In this document: positions 8,948-16,577 of the stretch, piece after piece
How the letters are laid out: each line of letters starts with the position of its first letter
How positions within the stretch are numbered: position 1 is the first letter of the stretch
NCBI RefSeq assembly: GCF_000739735.1
Contig: NZ_BBJF01000006.1
Location: forward strand, 62,001 to 126,000
Direction of reading: 5' to 3'
DNA length: 64,000 nt
Source of the DNA: Paraburkholderia ginsengisoli NBRC 100965
GTDB taxonomy: Bacteria; Pseudomonadota; Gammaproteobacteria; Burkholderiales; Burkholderiaceae
The notes under the pieces: model-generated
What the model was told of the DNA's origin: nothing
What the model saw: the letters and a program-made list of their open reading frames with translations, nothing else
Databases searched by the model: none
Translations under genes and position numbers: made by a program

Positions 8948-9475
8948 TCATCCAGGATCGATGCCGCCTGCTGAATGTGGCTCCACATGCAGCGCGACGA
9001 CATTGACCATTCCTTGTCTCGCCATCTTCGCGTACGGACACACACGTTCGGTGCTGCGCACCAGCTGCTCGGCGATGGCCCGATCCACGCCCGGCAATTG
9101 AATACGGATGTCCGCGCTCAGCATGTACATCCCGTCCACCGGGTCGCGGCCGAACGTAACGGACGCGTCGACCACGGCATTGACGAGCGGAATGTTGTTT
9201 CTGGCGGCGATCAGCGTCAACGCGCCGTGGAAGCAGGCGGCATAGCCGGCTGCGATCAACTGCTCGGGATTCGTGCCGCCACCCGGACCGCCCAGGGCTT
9301 CCGGCAAGCGCAGATCGAGTTCGAGATTGCCGTCGTCCGAACGAACGACGCCGGATGCTCTGCCGTGTTTGGCGTCGCCGCCCGTCACCCTGACGGTGCC
9401 GGTATAGAGCCCCTGAAAGTCCGGCCCGTGATATTTATCGAGCACGGTCAAGGGGGGCGGAGTGAGATTGTCCAT
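8948..9475 (-). CDS. Ohr/OsmC-family organic hydroperoxide reductase
   Basis: 175 aa. Ohr/OsmC proteins reduce organic hydroperoxides with two cysteines and lipoyl thiols. Both are visible: Cys in LIAAGYAACFHGAL near 81 and Cys in RSTERVCPYAKMARQG near 148. The N-terminal beta-strand block (YTGTVRVTGGDAKHGRASG) and GGGTNPEQL fit the Ohr subgroup. The protein is about 30 residues longer than a typical 140-aa Ohr, with an N-terminal extension and a tail after the second Cys region that reads towards the decayed gene at 8.3-8.9 kb. No MarR-type OhrR regulator is adjacent. Ohr is more likely than OsmC, but the distinction is not certain. Confidence 0.82.
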   Translation of the reverse strand: MDNLTPPPLTVLDKYHGPDFQGLYTGTVRVTGGDAKHGRASGVVRSDDGNLELDLRLPEALGGPGGGTNPEQLIAAGYAACFHGALTLIAARNNIPLVNAVVDASVTFGRDPVDGMYMLSADIRIQLPGVDRAIAEQLVRSTERVCPYAKMARQGMVNVVALHVEPHSAGGIDPG

Positions 9476-9909
9476 GGTGTCGATCCGGTGATTCGTCGAA
9501 CCCGTTCAACGCGATGGGCCAGAGGATGAGTAGGTGGCCTGCAAACTGACGGCTCGTTCGCGGCGCTACTGCGCTTCCGGCTCTTGCGGGTTTCTACGGA
9601 TCAGCTCGCGCATGCGGATGAAACAGACGCGGTCATGCTGGCGCAAATCGTAGCCTCGACAGATGCCGCGCGGAAGCCCTGTACTGGAACGCACGGTGTT
9701 GCCGTTCAGGAAACAATCGACCCCCGACATCGAGCCCCGTCGATCGCGAGGGCGAGAATCGCTCGATCGTGAGCATCGCTTCATGCACCACCCCAAGCGA
9801 CCTTCCCTCCCTACCTCCAGCCCCGACTATCATCATACTGTTGGGTTTTTCAGCGTAAAATGCGCGTGCCGCCGCGATGTACCGGCGTAGAAAAGCCCTC
9901 ACGTCAGCG
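9476..9909. other. Gene-free gap between the ohr-like and GGDEF genes
   Basis: 434 bp. Minus-strand fragments such as CRGYDLRQHDRVCFIRMREL look protein-like, but no family is recognisable and there is no sustained frame. It may be gene debris like the stretch at 8.3-8.9 kb. Promoters of the two divergent flanking genes must lie here. Nothing else is seen. Confidence 0.35.
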
Positions 9910-11121
9910 ATGCATGTCGATCTAATTACCCTTTATCTCCTAGCGATCGGAACGCTTCTCGCCAGCGCCGGGATGACGCTGTGGGAGCATCGAACGCATC
10001 CCAAGCGCAGCAGGGAACTGAAGATTCTGGCAGCAGGCTACGCCACGCTTGCAATCGGCTGCGCGGCGGCCGCGTTCCGCCGCGGACTGCCCGGCGTGAC
10101 CGGCTCCGCGTTGAGCAATCTCATCATCGTCAGCGGCTATCTGTTGATCCTGCACGGCGTCGCGTCACTGAACCGCCGGCAGTACCGCGTCGGTTCCATC
10201 GTCATGCTCGGCTTGCTGGCGCTGGCGTGGGCGATTGCGGGCACGCCATGGCAGACCGTGATGTGGGACTACGTGAGCGCGCTTCCCATCGCGATCGCTT
10301 GCGGCATGACATCCCGCGAGCTGCTGCGCAACGACGGCATGAAATCGCTGCAATCGCGCTATATCGCCGTGATCGTGTCGGGCGGCCATGCGCTCTTCTA
10401 TGCCTTTCGCGCGTTGATCCTGCCGTGGCTGGTGGCATGGCATGGGCGAGACATGCTCCTGGTACTCAGCCAGATCACGATGTACGAGGGCGTCCTGTAT
10501 TCGGTCATTCTGCCGATGACCTTGCTGACGCTCATCCGCGAGGAAGCCCATGGCCAGCTTCTGCAGGAATCGCAAACGGACTATCTGACCGGTCTCGGCA
10601 ATCGCCGATGGTTCTTCGAAACGGGCGCGCGAGTCATTCGCGACGGCACCGTGTCGCGGCCGGTTTCGCTTCTCGCCTTCGACCTCGATCACTTCAAGAC
10701 GATCAACGATCGATACGGACACGAAACAGGCGATCAGGTCCTGAAGTCGTTTGGGGAAGTCGCACGCAACGCGCTGGGACCGGAGGCAATGCTCGCACGC
10801 ATCGGCGGCGAAGAGTTTGCCGCGCTGTTGCCCGGTCATGACGGCCCGCGTGCGCAACAGGTCGGCGAAGCGCTCGTTCGACGTTTCGCCGGCACGATCT
10901 CTCACCGGACTAACGGCGTCGAGATACGGGCCACGGTCAGCGTCGGCCTCGCGCAGTCGGGAAGCGCCACGCCCATGCTCACCGATCTCCTCGCCGCCGC
11001 CGACCAGGCGCTGTACCGCGCGAAGTCGCTGGGCGGCAATCGGCTTGAATGGACGGCGGACGCCGTCGACCCGCAGTCGGCCGAGGAGGTCGCAAGCCGT
11101 CGCCGCAAAAGCGCCGTTTAA
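9910..11121 (+). CDS. Membrane-bound diguanylate cyclase (GGDEF)
   Basis: 403 aa. It would make cyclic di-GMP from two GTP. The N-terminal half (1-200) is hydrophobic with about six predicted membrane helices, starting MHVDLITLYLLAIGTLLASA. A GGDEF domain follows from about 225 (TDYLTGLGNRRWFFETG, FDLDHFKTINDRYGHETGD), with the active-site loop GGEEF at 299-303. The inhibitory RxxD I-site is absent; the aligned residues read GPEA. The start at 9910 was chosen because it opens directly into the first membrane helix; an ATG at 9877 would add 11 charged residues. No EAL domain is fused. The signal sensed by the membrane part is unknown. Confidence 0.85.
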   Translation: MHVDLITLYLLAIGTLLASAGMTLWEHRTHPKRSRELKILAAGYATLAIGCAAAAFRRGLPGVTGSALSNLIIVSGYLLILHGVASLNRRQYRVGSIVMLGLLALAWAIAGTPWQTVMWDYVSALPIAIACGMTSRELLRNDGMKSLQSRYIAVIVSGGHALFYAFRALILPWLVAWHGRDMLLVLSQITMYEGVLYSVILPMTLLTLIREEAHGQLLQESQTDYLTGLGNRRWFFETGARVIRDGTVSRPVSLLAFDLDHFKTINDRYGHETGDQVLKSFGEVARNALGPEAMLARIGGEEFAALLPGHDGPRAQQVGEALVRRFAGTISHRTNGVEIRATVSVGLAQSGSATPMLTDLLAAADQALYRAKSLGGNRLEWTADAVDPQSAEEVASRRRKSAV

Positions 11122-11325
11122 CGCGGGCCGGGGCGCTTCTCCGCCCAAAGGCCTGGTCGTCAACGCGGACCCCGCGCCAGCCAAAGCAGATTCATTCATC
11201 GATGAAGCCGCGTTCAGCGTGCTATCGGCCCCAAGAAAGCGGTGTCTCACGCCCGACAACCGGACCGGCATCGACCATTCCGCGCGTCAGCCGCCCCGTT
11301 CTCGAAGTCTTGGACCGCTTCGCCC

Positions 11326-11383
11326 GTACCGGTTTTCATCCCCACAATCGTACCGGTACTGTACCGGACCGCCTCGCTAGAAT
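11326..11383 (+). promoter_or_regulatory. Candidate lysE promoter with GTACCGG operator repeats
   Basis: GTACCGG occurs at 11326, 11350 and 11361. The last two form the perfect palindrome CCGGTACTGTACCGG at 11353-11367. A good -10, TAGAAT, lies at 11378-11383, so the palindrome sits on the -35 position, 50 to 65 bp before the lysE ATG. This is the layout of a repressor or activator operator. The binding protein is unknown; the nearby MocR regulator is one candidate. Confidence 0.5.
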
Positions 11384-11417
11384 GTACTCCACCGTCTTCC
11401 CCGACACCGGAGTCATC

Positions 11418-12041
11418 ATGTCTTACCTCACGCTCAGCGCGCTGCCCGCCGGCATTCTGTTCGCGCTCGTCACTACCATCACGCCCGGTCCGAACAACAC
11501 GATGCTGCTCGCGTCGGGCGTCAACTTTGGCTTTCGCCGCACGCTGCCGCATCTGTCCGGCATCAGCCTCGGGGTCGTTCTGTTGATGCTGTCGGTCGGC
11601 ATCGGTCTCGGCGAAGCCTTCGTTCATTTCCCGGTGCTGTACACGGTGCTCGAAGTCGCGAGCGTCGCCTATCTGCTCTATCTCGCGTGGAAAATCGGCA
11701 CGTCGGGCGAGTTGAAGGTGAAATCGGGCGAGCGTCGACCGATGCGCTTTCATGAAGCGGTCGCGTTCCAGTGGGTCAATCCGAAGGCATGGATGATGGT
11801 GCTGACCGCCGCGACGACGATCCACCTCAGCGAGAGCTACAGCATGAACGCCGTCGCGATGGCGGTGATTTTCTACGTGATCGGCTTTCCGTGCATCTGT
11901 CTATGGGCGGGCTTCGGCACCGCGATGCGCAATGTGCTGGCGGACCCGAAGCGCTTGCGCATCTTCAACGTGGCGATGGCGTTGCTGCTCGTGTTCTCTC
12001 TGTACCCGATCGCATTGCGCTTGCTCGGCCTCAGCGCGTGA
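11418..12041 (+). CDS. LysE/RhtB-family amino-acid exporter
   Basis: 207 aa inner-membrane protein with about six hydrophobic segments. Family features are the N-terminal TTITPGPNNTMLLASGVNFG near 20 and the central FQWVNPKAWMMVLTA near 130. Such proteins export amino acids or homoserine lactones; the substrate cannot be told. An open frame extends further upstream, but the ATG at 11418 gives the standard family length and N-terminus and follows a plausible promoter at 11350-11383. It is convergent with the MocR regulator gene, whose stop is only 28 bp away. LysE-type exporters are often found next to MocR regulators, so control by it is possible. Confidence 0.88.
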   Translation: MSYLTLSALPAGILFALVTTITPGPNNTMLLASGVNFGFRRTLPHLSGISLGVVLLMLSVGIGLGEAFVHFPVLYTVLEVASVAYLLYLAWKIGTSGELKVKSGERRPMRFHEAVAFQWVNPKAWMMVLTAATTIHLSESYSMNAVAMAVIFYVIGFPCICLWAGFGTAMRNVLADPKRLRIFNVAMALLLVFSLYPIALRLLGLSA

Positions 12042-12069
12042 GCAGACTGGGCAGACTGAGTCGGCAAGC

Positions 12070-13485
12070 CTACAACGCCCCCTGCCCGACTCGCTCGATG
12101 AAGCGCCACAACGCGTCGTCAGTCGAGTACGGCGCGTTGAAGCGGAACCACGCGCTCGGCGCATCGTCGGGACGGAAGTAGGAGCCCGGCGCGAGCCAGA
12201 TGCCATGCGAGAGCGCGGCCGTTGCCACTTCGCCGGCCCGCTGCGCTTCGATCGGCAGACGCGCCCACAGAAAGAGCCCGGCGCGCGGCCGGTGAAACAC
12301 CTCCAGACCGAGCGAATCGAGCCGATCTTCGACGGTCGCGTGCGCGAGCTTGAGCCGCTCGTTGACCGCTTCGACGTGACGCGCGTAGCGCCCTTCGAGC
12401 AGCACCTTGTCGACGATCCGCTCGATCGCCTCCGACGACGTCAGCCCCACCGCCATCTTCGTGCGCGCGAGTTCGCGCAGCACGGCCTGCTCGGCGACCA
12501 CGTAACCGCAGCGCAACCCCGGCGTCACCGTCTTCGAAAAACCGCCCACGTACAGCACGCGCTGCAAGCCTTCCATCGCGGCGAACAGCGGCGCGCCGGA
12601 CGGCGCGAGTTCGCGGCTCACGTCGTCCTCGATCACCCACATGCGCTGGCGCTCGGCGATCTGCAACAGCCGGAACGCCGCCGACATGCCGAAGGTCGCG
12701 CCGGTCGGATTCTGCAGCGTCGTATTGACGAAGATCGCCTTCGGCTTGTGCTCGGCGACGAGCGCTTCGAGCACGTCCGTATCGACGCCCGCCGGCGTGC
12801 GCGGCACGCCATGCACGACCAGACCGGCGAGCTTCAGAATCTGCAGCAGGTTGCAGTAGCCGGGATCCTCGACAATCACCACATCGCCCGCGCGCAGCAA
12901 CGTGCGCACGATCAGATCCAGCCCCTGGGTCGCGCCTTGCGTGAGCAGTACATTGGAGACGTCGACGGGCAGGCCGCGCCGGTCGAGCTGTTCGGCAATC
13001 CGTTCGCGTAATGGCGCAAACCCGTACGGATGCCCGTAGTCGCCCAGGCGCGCGGCCGGGACCCGGCTGGTCGCGCGCAACGCGTGCTGCAAGCCGGTCT
13101 CGTTGATCCACTCGTTCGGCAGCCAGCCGCCGCCCGCCTTGATCGGCACCGAATGATCGGCGAACACGTCGGAGAGCAGCCAGGTCGCGGTGAGGCTCGG
13201 CGGCTGCCAGTCGGTGACGGCGACGCGCGGGGCCGGCGCACGCGCCGCCACGCGATAGCCGGAGCCGCGCCGCGCGACCACGAGGCCCATCGACACGAGC
13301 CGGTTGTACGCCTCGGTGACCGTGAAGGTACTCAGTTCATGGCTTTGCGCGAGCTGACGCACCGACGGCAGCAACGCGCCGGCGCGCAGCGACTGCGCCT
13401 CGATGGCGCGCGCGAAGCCTTGCACCACCTGCTCGACGAGCGTCGGAGCGGCGCGCCGGTCGCGCTCAAGTTCTAGTTCGATCAT
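12070..13485 (-). CDS. MocR/PdxR-family PLP-dependent transcriptional regulator
   Basis: 471 aa chimera of a GntR-type winged helix (residues 1-75: APTLVEQVVQGFARAI, LPSVRQLAQSHELSTFTVTE, GLVVARRGSGYRV) and a class I aminotransferase-like domain (about 110-470). PLP-site features are visible: NVLLTQGATQGLDLIVRTLL, VEDPGYCNLLQI, FVNTTLQNPTGATF and the Schiff-base Lys in YVGGFSKTVTPGLRCGYV. The ATG at 13485 starts directly before the DNA-binding domain; an open frame upstream would add 43 unlike residues. It diverges from the omega-aminotransferase at 13735, and the gap carries three ACAGTT motifs, so it most likely controls that gene using PLP or its aldimine as signal. Confidence 0.9.
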   Translation of the reverse strand: MIELELERDRRAAPTLVEQVVQGFARAIEAQSLRAGALLPSVRQLAQSHELSTFTVTEAYNRLVSMGLVVARRGSGYRVAARAPAPRVAVTDWQPPSLTATWLLSDVFADHSVPIKAGGGWLPNEWINETGLQHALRATSRVPAARLGDYGHPYGFAPLRERIAEQLDRRGLPVDVSNVLLTQGATQGLDLIVRTLLRAGDVVIVEDPGYCNLLQILKLAGLVVHGVPRTPAGVDTDVLEALVAEHKPKAIFVNTTLQNPTGATFGMSAAFRLLQIAERQRMWVIEDDVSRELAPSGAPLFAAMEGLQRVLYVGGFSKTVTPGLRCGYVVAEQAVLRELARTKMAVGLTSSEAIERIVDKVLLEGRYARHVEAVNERLKLAHATVEDRLDSLGLEVFHRPRAGLFLWARLPIEAQRAGEVATAALSHGIWLAPGSYFRPDDAPSAWFRFNAPYSTDDALWRFIERVGQGAL

Positions 13486-13612
13486 GGTCAGCACGGAATC
13501 GGGGCAAAGACACGGGGCGAAGAAAACGCACGCGGCTTGCGGCCGGAGCGCTGAATGCGGCGCCTGAGGAAACGCTGACCGTGCCGCCGTCCGGCGCAGC
13601 GCCTTCGACGAC

Positions 13613-13663
13613 ACAGTTGATGCGAATCCGCCAACACAGTTAGCACCACACTACGACAACTGT
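13613..13663. promoter_or_regulatory. Three ACAGTT motifs between mocR-type regulator and aminotransferase
   Basis: ACAGTT lies in direct orientation at 13613-13618 and 13636-13641 and inverted (AACTGT) at 13658-13663. Start-to-start spacings are 23 and 22 bp, close to two helical turns. The outer copies extend to ACAGTTG and CAACTGT. MocR-family proteins bind spaced direct repeats, so this is the natural operator candidate for the divergent pair. Confidence 0.5.
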
Positions 13664-13734
13664 TTATGCCGCCATTAGACCGCGAACGCTACAGTTTCGC
13701 TACGCCCTTCGGCCACCCCTTCGAGGAGATACCC

Positions 13735-15063
13735 ATGACTTCGCGCCCCGTCATCGACGACCTGTCGTCCTTCTGGATGCCCTTCACCGCCAACCGTCAG
13801 TTCAAGGCCGCGCCGCGCCTGCTGGAATCGGCTAAGGGCATGTACTACCGCAGTACGGACGGGCGCGAAGTGCTCGACGGCTGCGCGGGTCTATGGTGCG
13901 TGAACGCGGGTCACAGTCGCGACGAGATCGTCGCCGCGATCACCCAGCAACTGTCGACGCTCGACTTCGCGCCGACCTTCCAGATGGGCCACCCGCTCGC
14001 CTTCGAAGCGGCCACCAAGGTCGCCGAGCTGATGCCGGCCGGCCTCGATCGCATCTTCTTCACGAACTCGGGTTCCGAATCGGTCGACACCGCGCTGAAG
14101 ATCGCGCTCGCCTACCACCGCTCGCGCGGCGAAGCGCAGCGCACCCGGCTGATCGGTCGCGAGCGCGGCTATCACGGCGTGGGCTTCGGCGGCATCTCGG
14201 TCGGCGGCATCGCGCCGAATCGCAAGACCTTCTCCGGCGCGCTGCTGCCGTCGGTCGATCATCTGCCGCACACGCACAGCCTCGAACACAATGCGTTCTC
14301 GAAGGGTCAGCCCGCGTGGGGCGCACATCTCGCCGAGGAACTGGAGCGCATCGTCACGCTGCACGATGCGTCGACGATCGCCGCGGTGATCGTCGAACCG
14401 GTGGCCGGCTCGACCGGCGTGCTGATTCCGCCGCAAGGCTATTTGCAGAAGCTGCGCGAAATCTGCACTAAGCACGGCATCCTGCTGATTTTCGACGAAG
14501 TGATTACCGGTTTCGGCCGCCTCGGCAAGGCCACCGCGAGCGAATACTTCGGCGTCACGCCCGACCTGATCACGATGGCGAAGGCGATCAACAACGCGTC
14601 GATCCCGATGGGCGCGGTCGCAGCCAGCCGCACGATCCACGACACGGTCGTCAATAGCGGCGCGCAAGGCGCGATCGAGCTGTTCCACGGTTACACGTAT
14701 TCGGCCCACCCGGCCGCGGCCGCCGCTGCCGTGGCGACGCTGGACCTGTATCGCCGCGAAGGCCTGTTCGAGCGCGCGGCTTCGCTCGCCCCGACGTTCG
14801 AAGCTGCCGCTCACTCGCTGCGCGACGCGAAGCACGTGAAGGACGTGCGCAACCTCGGCATGGTCGCGGGCATCGAGCTGGAATCACGCGACGGCGCGCC
14901 GGGCGCGCGGGCCTACGAAGCGTTCGTCAAGTGCTTTGAAGCGGGCGTGCTGGTGCGCTTTACGGGCGACATCCTCGCGTTTTCGCCGCCGTTGATCATC
15001 AACGAAGAGCAGATTGCGCACATCTTCAAGACTGTGCGCGACGTGCTGGCGACTGTGCAGTAA
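13735..15063 (+). CDS. Omega-amino acid (beta-alanine):pyruvate aminotransferase
   Basis: 442 aa class III, PLP-dependent aminotransferase, full length. Motifs: FWMPFTANRQFKAAPR at the N-terminus, DGCAGLWCVNAGHSRDEI near 45, FFTNSGSESVDTALK near 108, YHGVGFGGISVGGI near 148, LLIFDEVITGFGRLG near 250 and the PLP Lys (about Lys283) in ITMAKAINNASIPMG. The N-terminal FWMPFTANR block is typical of beta-alanine:pyruvate transaminases, which give malonate semialdehyde plus alanine. The ATG at 13735 has GAGGAG at 13723-13728; an upstream in-frame ATG at 13666 falls within the operator region and has no ribosome site. The usual partner, a malonate-semialdehyde dehydrogenase, is not adjacent. Probably controlled by the divergent MocR regulator. 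Confidence 0.88.
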   Translation: MTSRPVIDDLSSFWMPFTANRQFKAAPRLLESAKGMYYRSTDGREVLDGCAGLWCVNAGHSRDEIVAAITQQLSTLDFAPTFQMGHPLAFEAATKVAELMPAGLDRIFFTNSGSESVDTALKIALAYHRSRGEAQRTRLIGRERGYHGVGFGGISVGGIAPNRKTFSGALLPSVDHLPHTHSLEHNAFSKGQPAWGAHLAEELERIVTLHDASTIAAVIVEPVAGSTGVLIPPQGYLQKLREICTKHGILLIFDEVITGFGRLGKATASEYFGVTPDLITMAKAINNASIPMGAVAASRTIHDTVVNSGAQGAIELFHGYTYSAHPAAAAAAVATLDLYRREGLFERAASLAPTFEAAAHSLRDAKHVKDVRNLGMVAGIELESRDGAPGARAYEAFVKCFEAGVLVRFTGDILAFSPPLIINEEQIAHIFKTVRDVLATVQ

Positions 15064-15106
15064 CGCTGTGCGGTAGCAGTAACGCTGTGCGGTAGCAGCA
15101 ACGCTG
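15058..15106. repeat. 19-bp tandem repeat, about 2.5 copies
   Basis: The unit CAGTAACGCTGTGCGGTAG begins at 15058, overlapping the aminotransferase TAA stop, repeats at 15077 and then breaks down at CAGCAACGCTGGAG. It lies before a strong terminator. No known element matches. Confidence 0.6.
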
Positions 15107-15111
15107 GAGCG

Positions 15112-15145
15112 AAAACGGCGCATGCGATTGCATGCGCCGTTTTTC
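15112..15145. terminator. Bidirectional intrinsic terminator
   Basis: Perfect 14-bp stem AAAACGGCGCATGC (15112-15125) with its complement at 15130-15143, four-base loop GATT, and T/A runs on both sides. It separates the aminotransferase (plus) from the histone-like gene (minus) and can serve both. Confidence 0.85.
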
Positions 15146-15234
15146 GTTTGGGAGGGCCGGCAGAGTTGCAACGCGCGTGTATGCACTGCCTGCTCTACGA
15201 TGCGCACCCGCGAACCCGCGAATGCGCCCCTGCC

Positions 15235-15759
15235 TCAGTGATGCGCCCGCGAAGCCCGCGTCTGCGCCGCTTTCTTCGCAGCCGCCGAGCGACCCGCCGC
15301 ACCCTTCGTCGCGGCGGCCTTCTTCGCCGCCGCCGACCGGCTCGCCGCCGGACGCTTGGCCGCTGCCGATTTCGCCTGCTTCGACATTGCCGTCGGCGAC
15401 GCACCAGCCGTGCCCTCACGCTTCAACGCATTGGTCGCGGCGCGTGAGCGCTTCGCCGTCGACTCGGTGCTCGCGCTCTTGCGCGCGGTGCTCTTGTGCT
15501 GACCGGCGGCGTTGTCCTTGTCCGCTTTCTTGCGGGTCGCTTCGCTCGTGGTGCCCTTCTTCGGCGACTTCACCGCGACGCCCGCACGCCGCGCTTCCGA
15601 CAGGCCGATTGCAATCGCCTGCTTCGCCGACCTGACGCCGTGCTTGCCGGCGCGCACCTTGTCGACCTGCTCCTTGACGAACTCTCCCGCCTGGGTACTC
15701 GCTGCCTTGCCAGCACGTTTGTCGGCTGTGGCACGCTTGAGGGTTTTCTGTTCGGGCAT
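15235..15759 (-). CDS. DUF6496/histone H1-like Lys-Ala-rich protein
   Basis: 174 aa, strongly basic. The N-terminal half contains EFVKEQVDKVRAGKHGVRSA followed by AIAIGLSEARRAGV, which I recognise as the DUF6496 motif found in small proteobacterial proteins of unknown function. The C-terminal half (from about 85) is low complexity, dominated by Lys, Ala, Ser and Arg with the repeated element SAAAKKAA, resembling the tail of bacterial histone H1-like proteins. This suggests nucleic-acid binding, by inference only. The ATG at 15759 has GGAGA upstream; the much longer open frame to the right is a GC-content artefact. The gene stands alone, with a terminator downstream. Confidence 0.7.
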   Translation of the reverse strand: MPEQKTLKRATADKRAGKAASTQAGEFVKEQVDKVRAGKHGVRSAKQAIAIGLSEARRAGVAVKSPKKGTTSEATRKKADKDNAAGQHKSTARKSASTESTAKRSRAATNALKREGTAGASPTAMSKQAKSAAAKRPAASRSAAAKKAAATKGAAGRSAAAKKAAQTRASRAHH

Positions 15760-16062
15760 GATGGTTCTCCAGTTGGCTATGGCCTCTGTGATGCAGCAAC
15801 GGCTGTGCCGCGTGTCGGCGGCGTGCGAAGAAATCCTTCGAGAGACACCGGCTACCGGGTGCGTTGGCACCGTGCCGCCGGTTCGCCGATCATCACGAAT
15901 GGCAGCGCGCTCGCTACCGGCCGAGACAAGCTCGCGCCAGCGCCCGAACCGGACCAAACCGCTGCGCCGGCAAATCAGCGGCCGGGGCTCGCGCCCGTTC
16001 ACGGGACGGCGTATGGTGTGGGCAAGGGTCGGCGGCGTGGTCCGGCCCGACGGGAGACGGCC
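15760..16062. other. Gap between the histone-like gene and the small ORF at 16063
   Basis: 303 bp with the divergent promoters of its two neighbours presumably inside. Open frames here have no ribosome site or recognisable sequence. Nothing else is seen. Confidence 0.35.
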
Positions 16063-16314
16063 ATGAAGATACCTACCGTTCGCGCGGGTGCGCATATCGA
16101 AGGCGTGCACTGGGTCGCCGAATACGCGGAAGACGTGCACGAGATTCGCGTGTTTCGCGAAGGCCAGGAGGTGGATGTGCACAACGCGCCCTCCACCCTG
16201 TTCGGCGATGAGGAGAACGCGGGCTCGAAGAGCACCGCCGATCATCGCGCGGTCGAAGCCGCCGTGCTGGCTTATCTGAGGCGCTTTGTGATCGAGCACG
16301 ACGCGGAGGAGTAG
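16063..16314 (+). CDS. Small conserved-looking acidic protein, function unknown
   Basis: 83 aa, starting MKIPTVRAGAHIEGVHWVAE and ending RRFVIEHDAEE. The ATG at 16063 is preceded by GGGAG at good spacing, and the codon third positions are strongly GC-biased like the surrounding genes, both of which support a real gene. The sequence is soluble, acidic and has no signal peptide, membrane helix or motif I can name. It lies alone between the histone-like protein and the ABC transporter operon, so context does not suggest a role. Confidence 0.55.
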   Translation: MKIPTVRAGAHIEGVHWVAEYAEDVHEIRVFREGQEVDVHNAPSTLFGDEENAGSKSTADHRAVEAAVLAYLRRFVIEHDAEE

Positions 16315-16577
16315 CCGGCCGTGACGTAAGCGGCCGGGTTTGCTTTCCGCAGTTGGGCACGGGCGCCGCCAGCCGCGCTGACCGGAGTGTGCCGCTCGGG
16401 TCGCGCAGATTGCGCTGAGCGGAGTCTGGCGACGCCGGCAACATTCAACGCCGCCAGCGCCCGCGGCGAAGCACCCACCGCAAGACACGAGACACAAGCC
16501 GCAAAAAAAACGACTCGACGCGGCGGCCCCGGCATGCAAGCCGACGCGCCGCCCCGCGACTCCGTCACATATACCGC

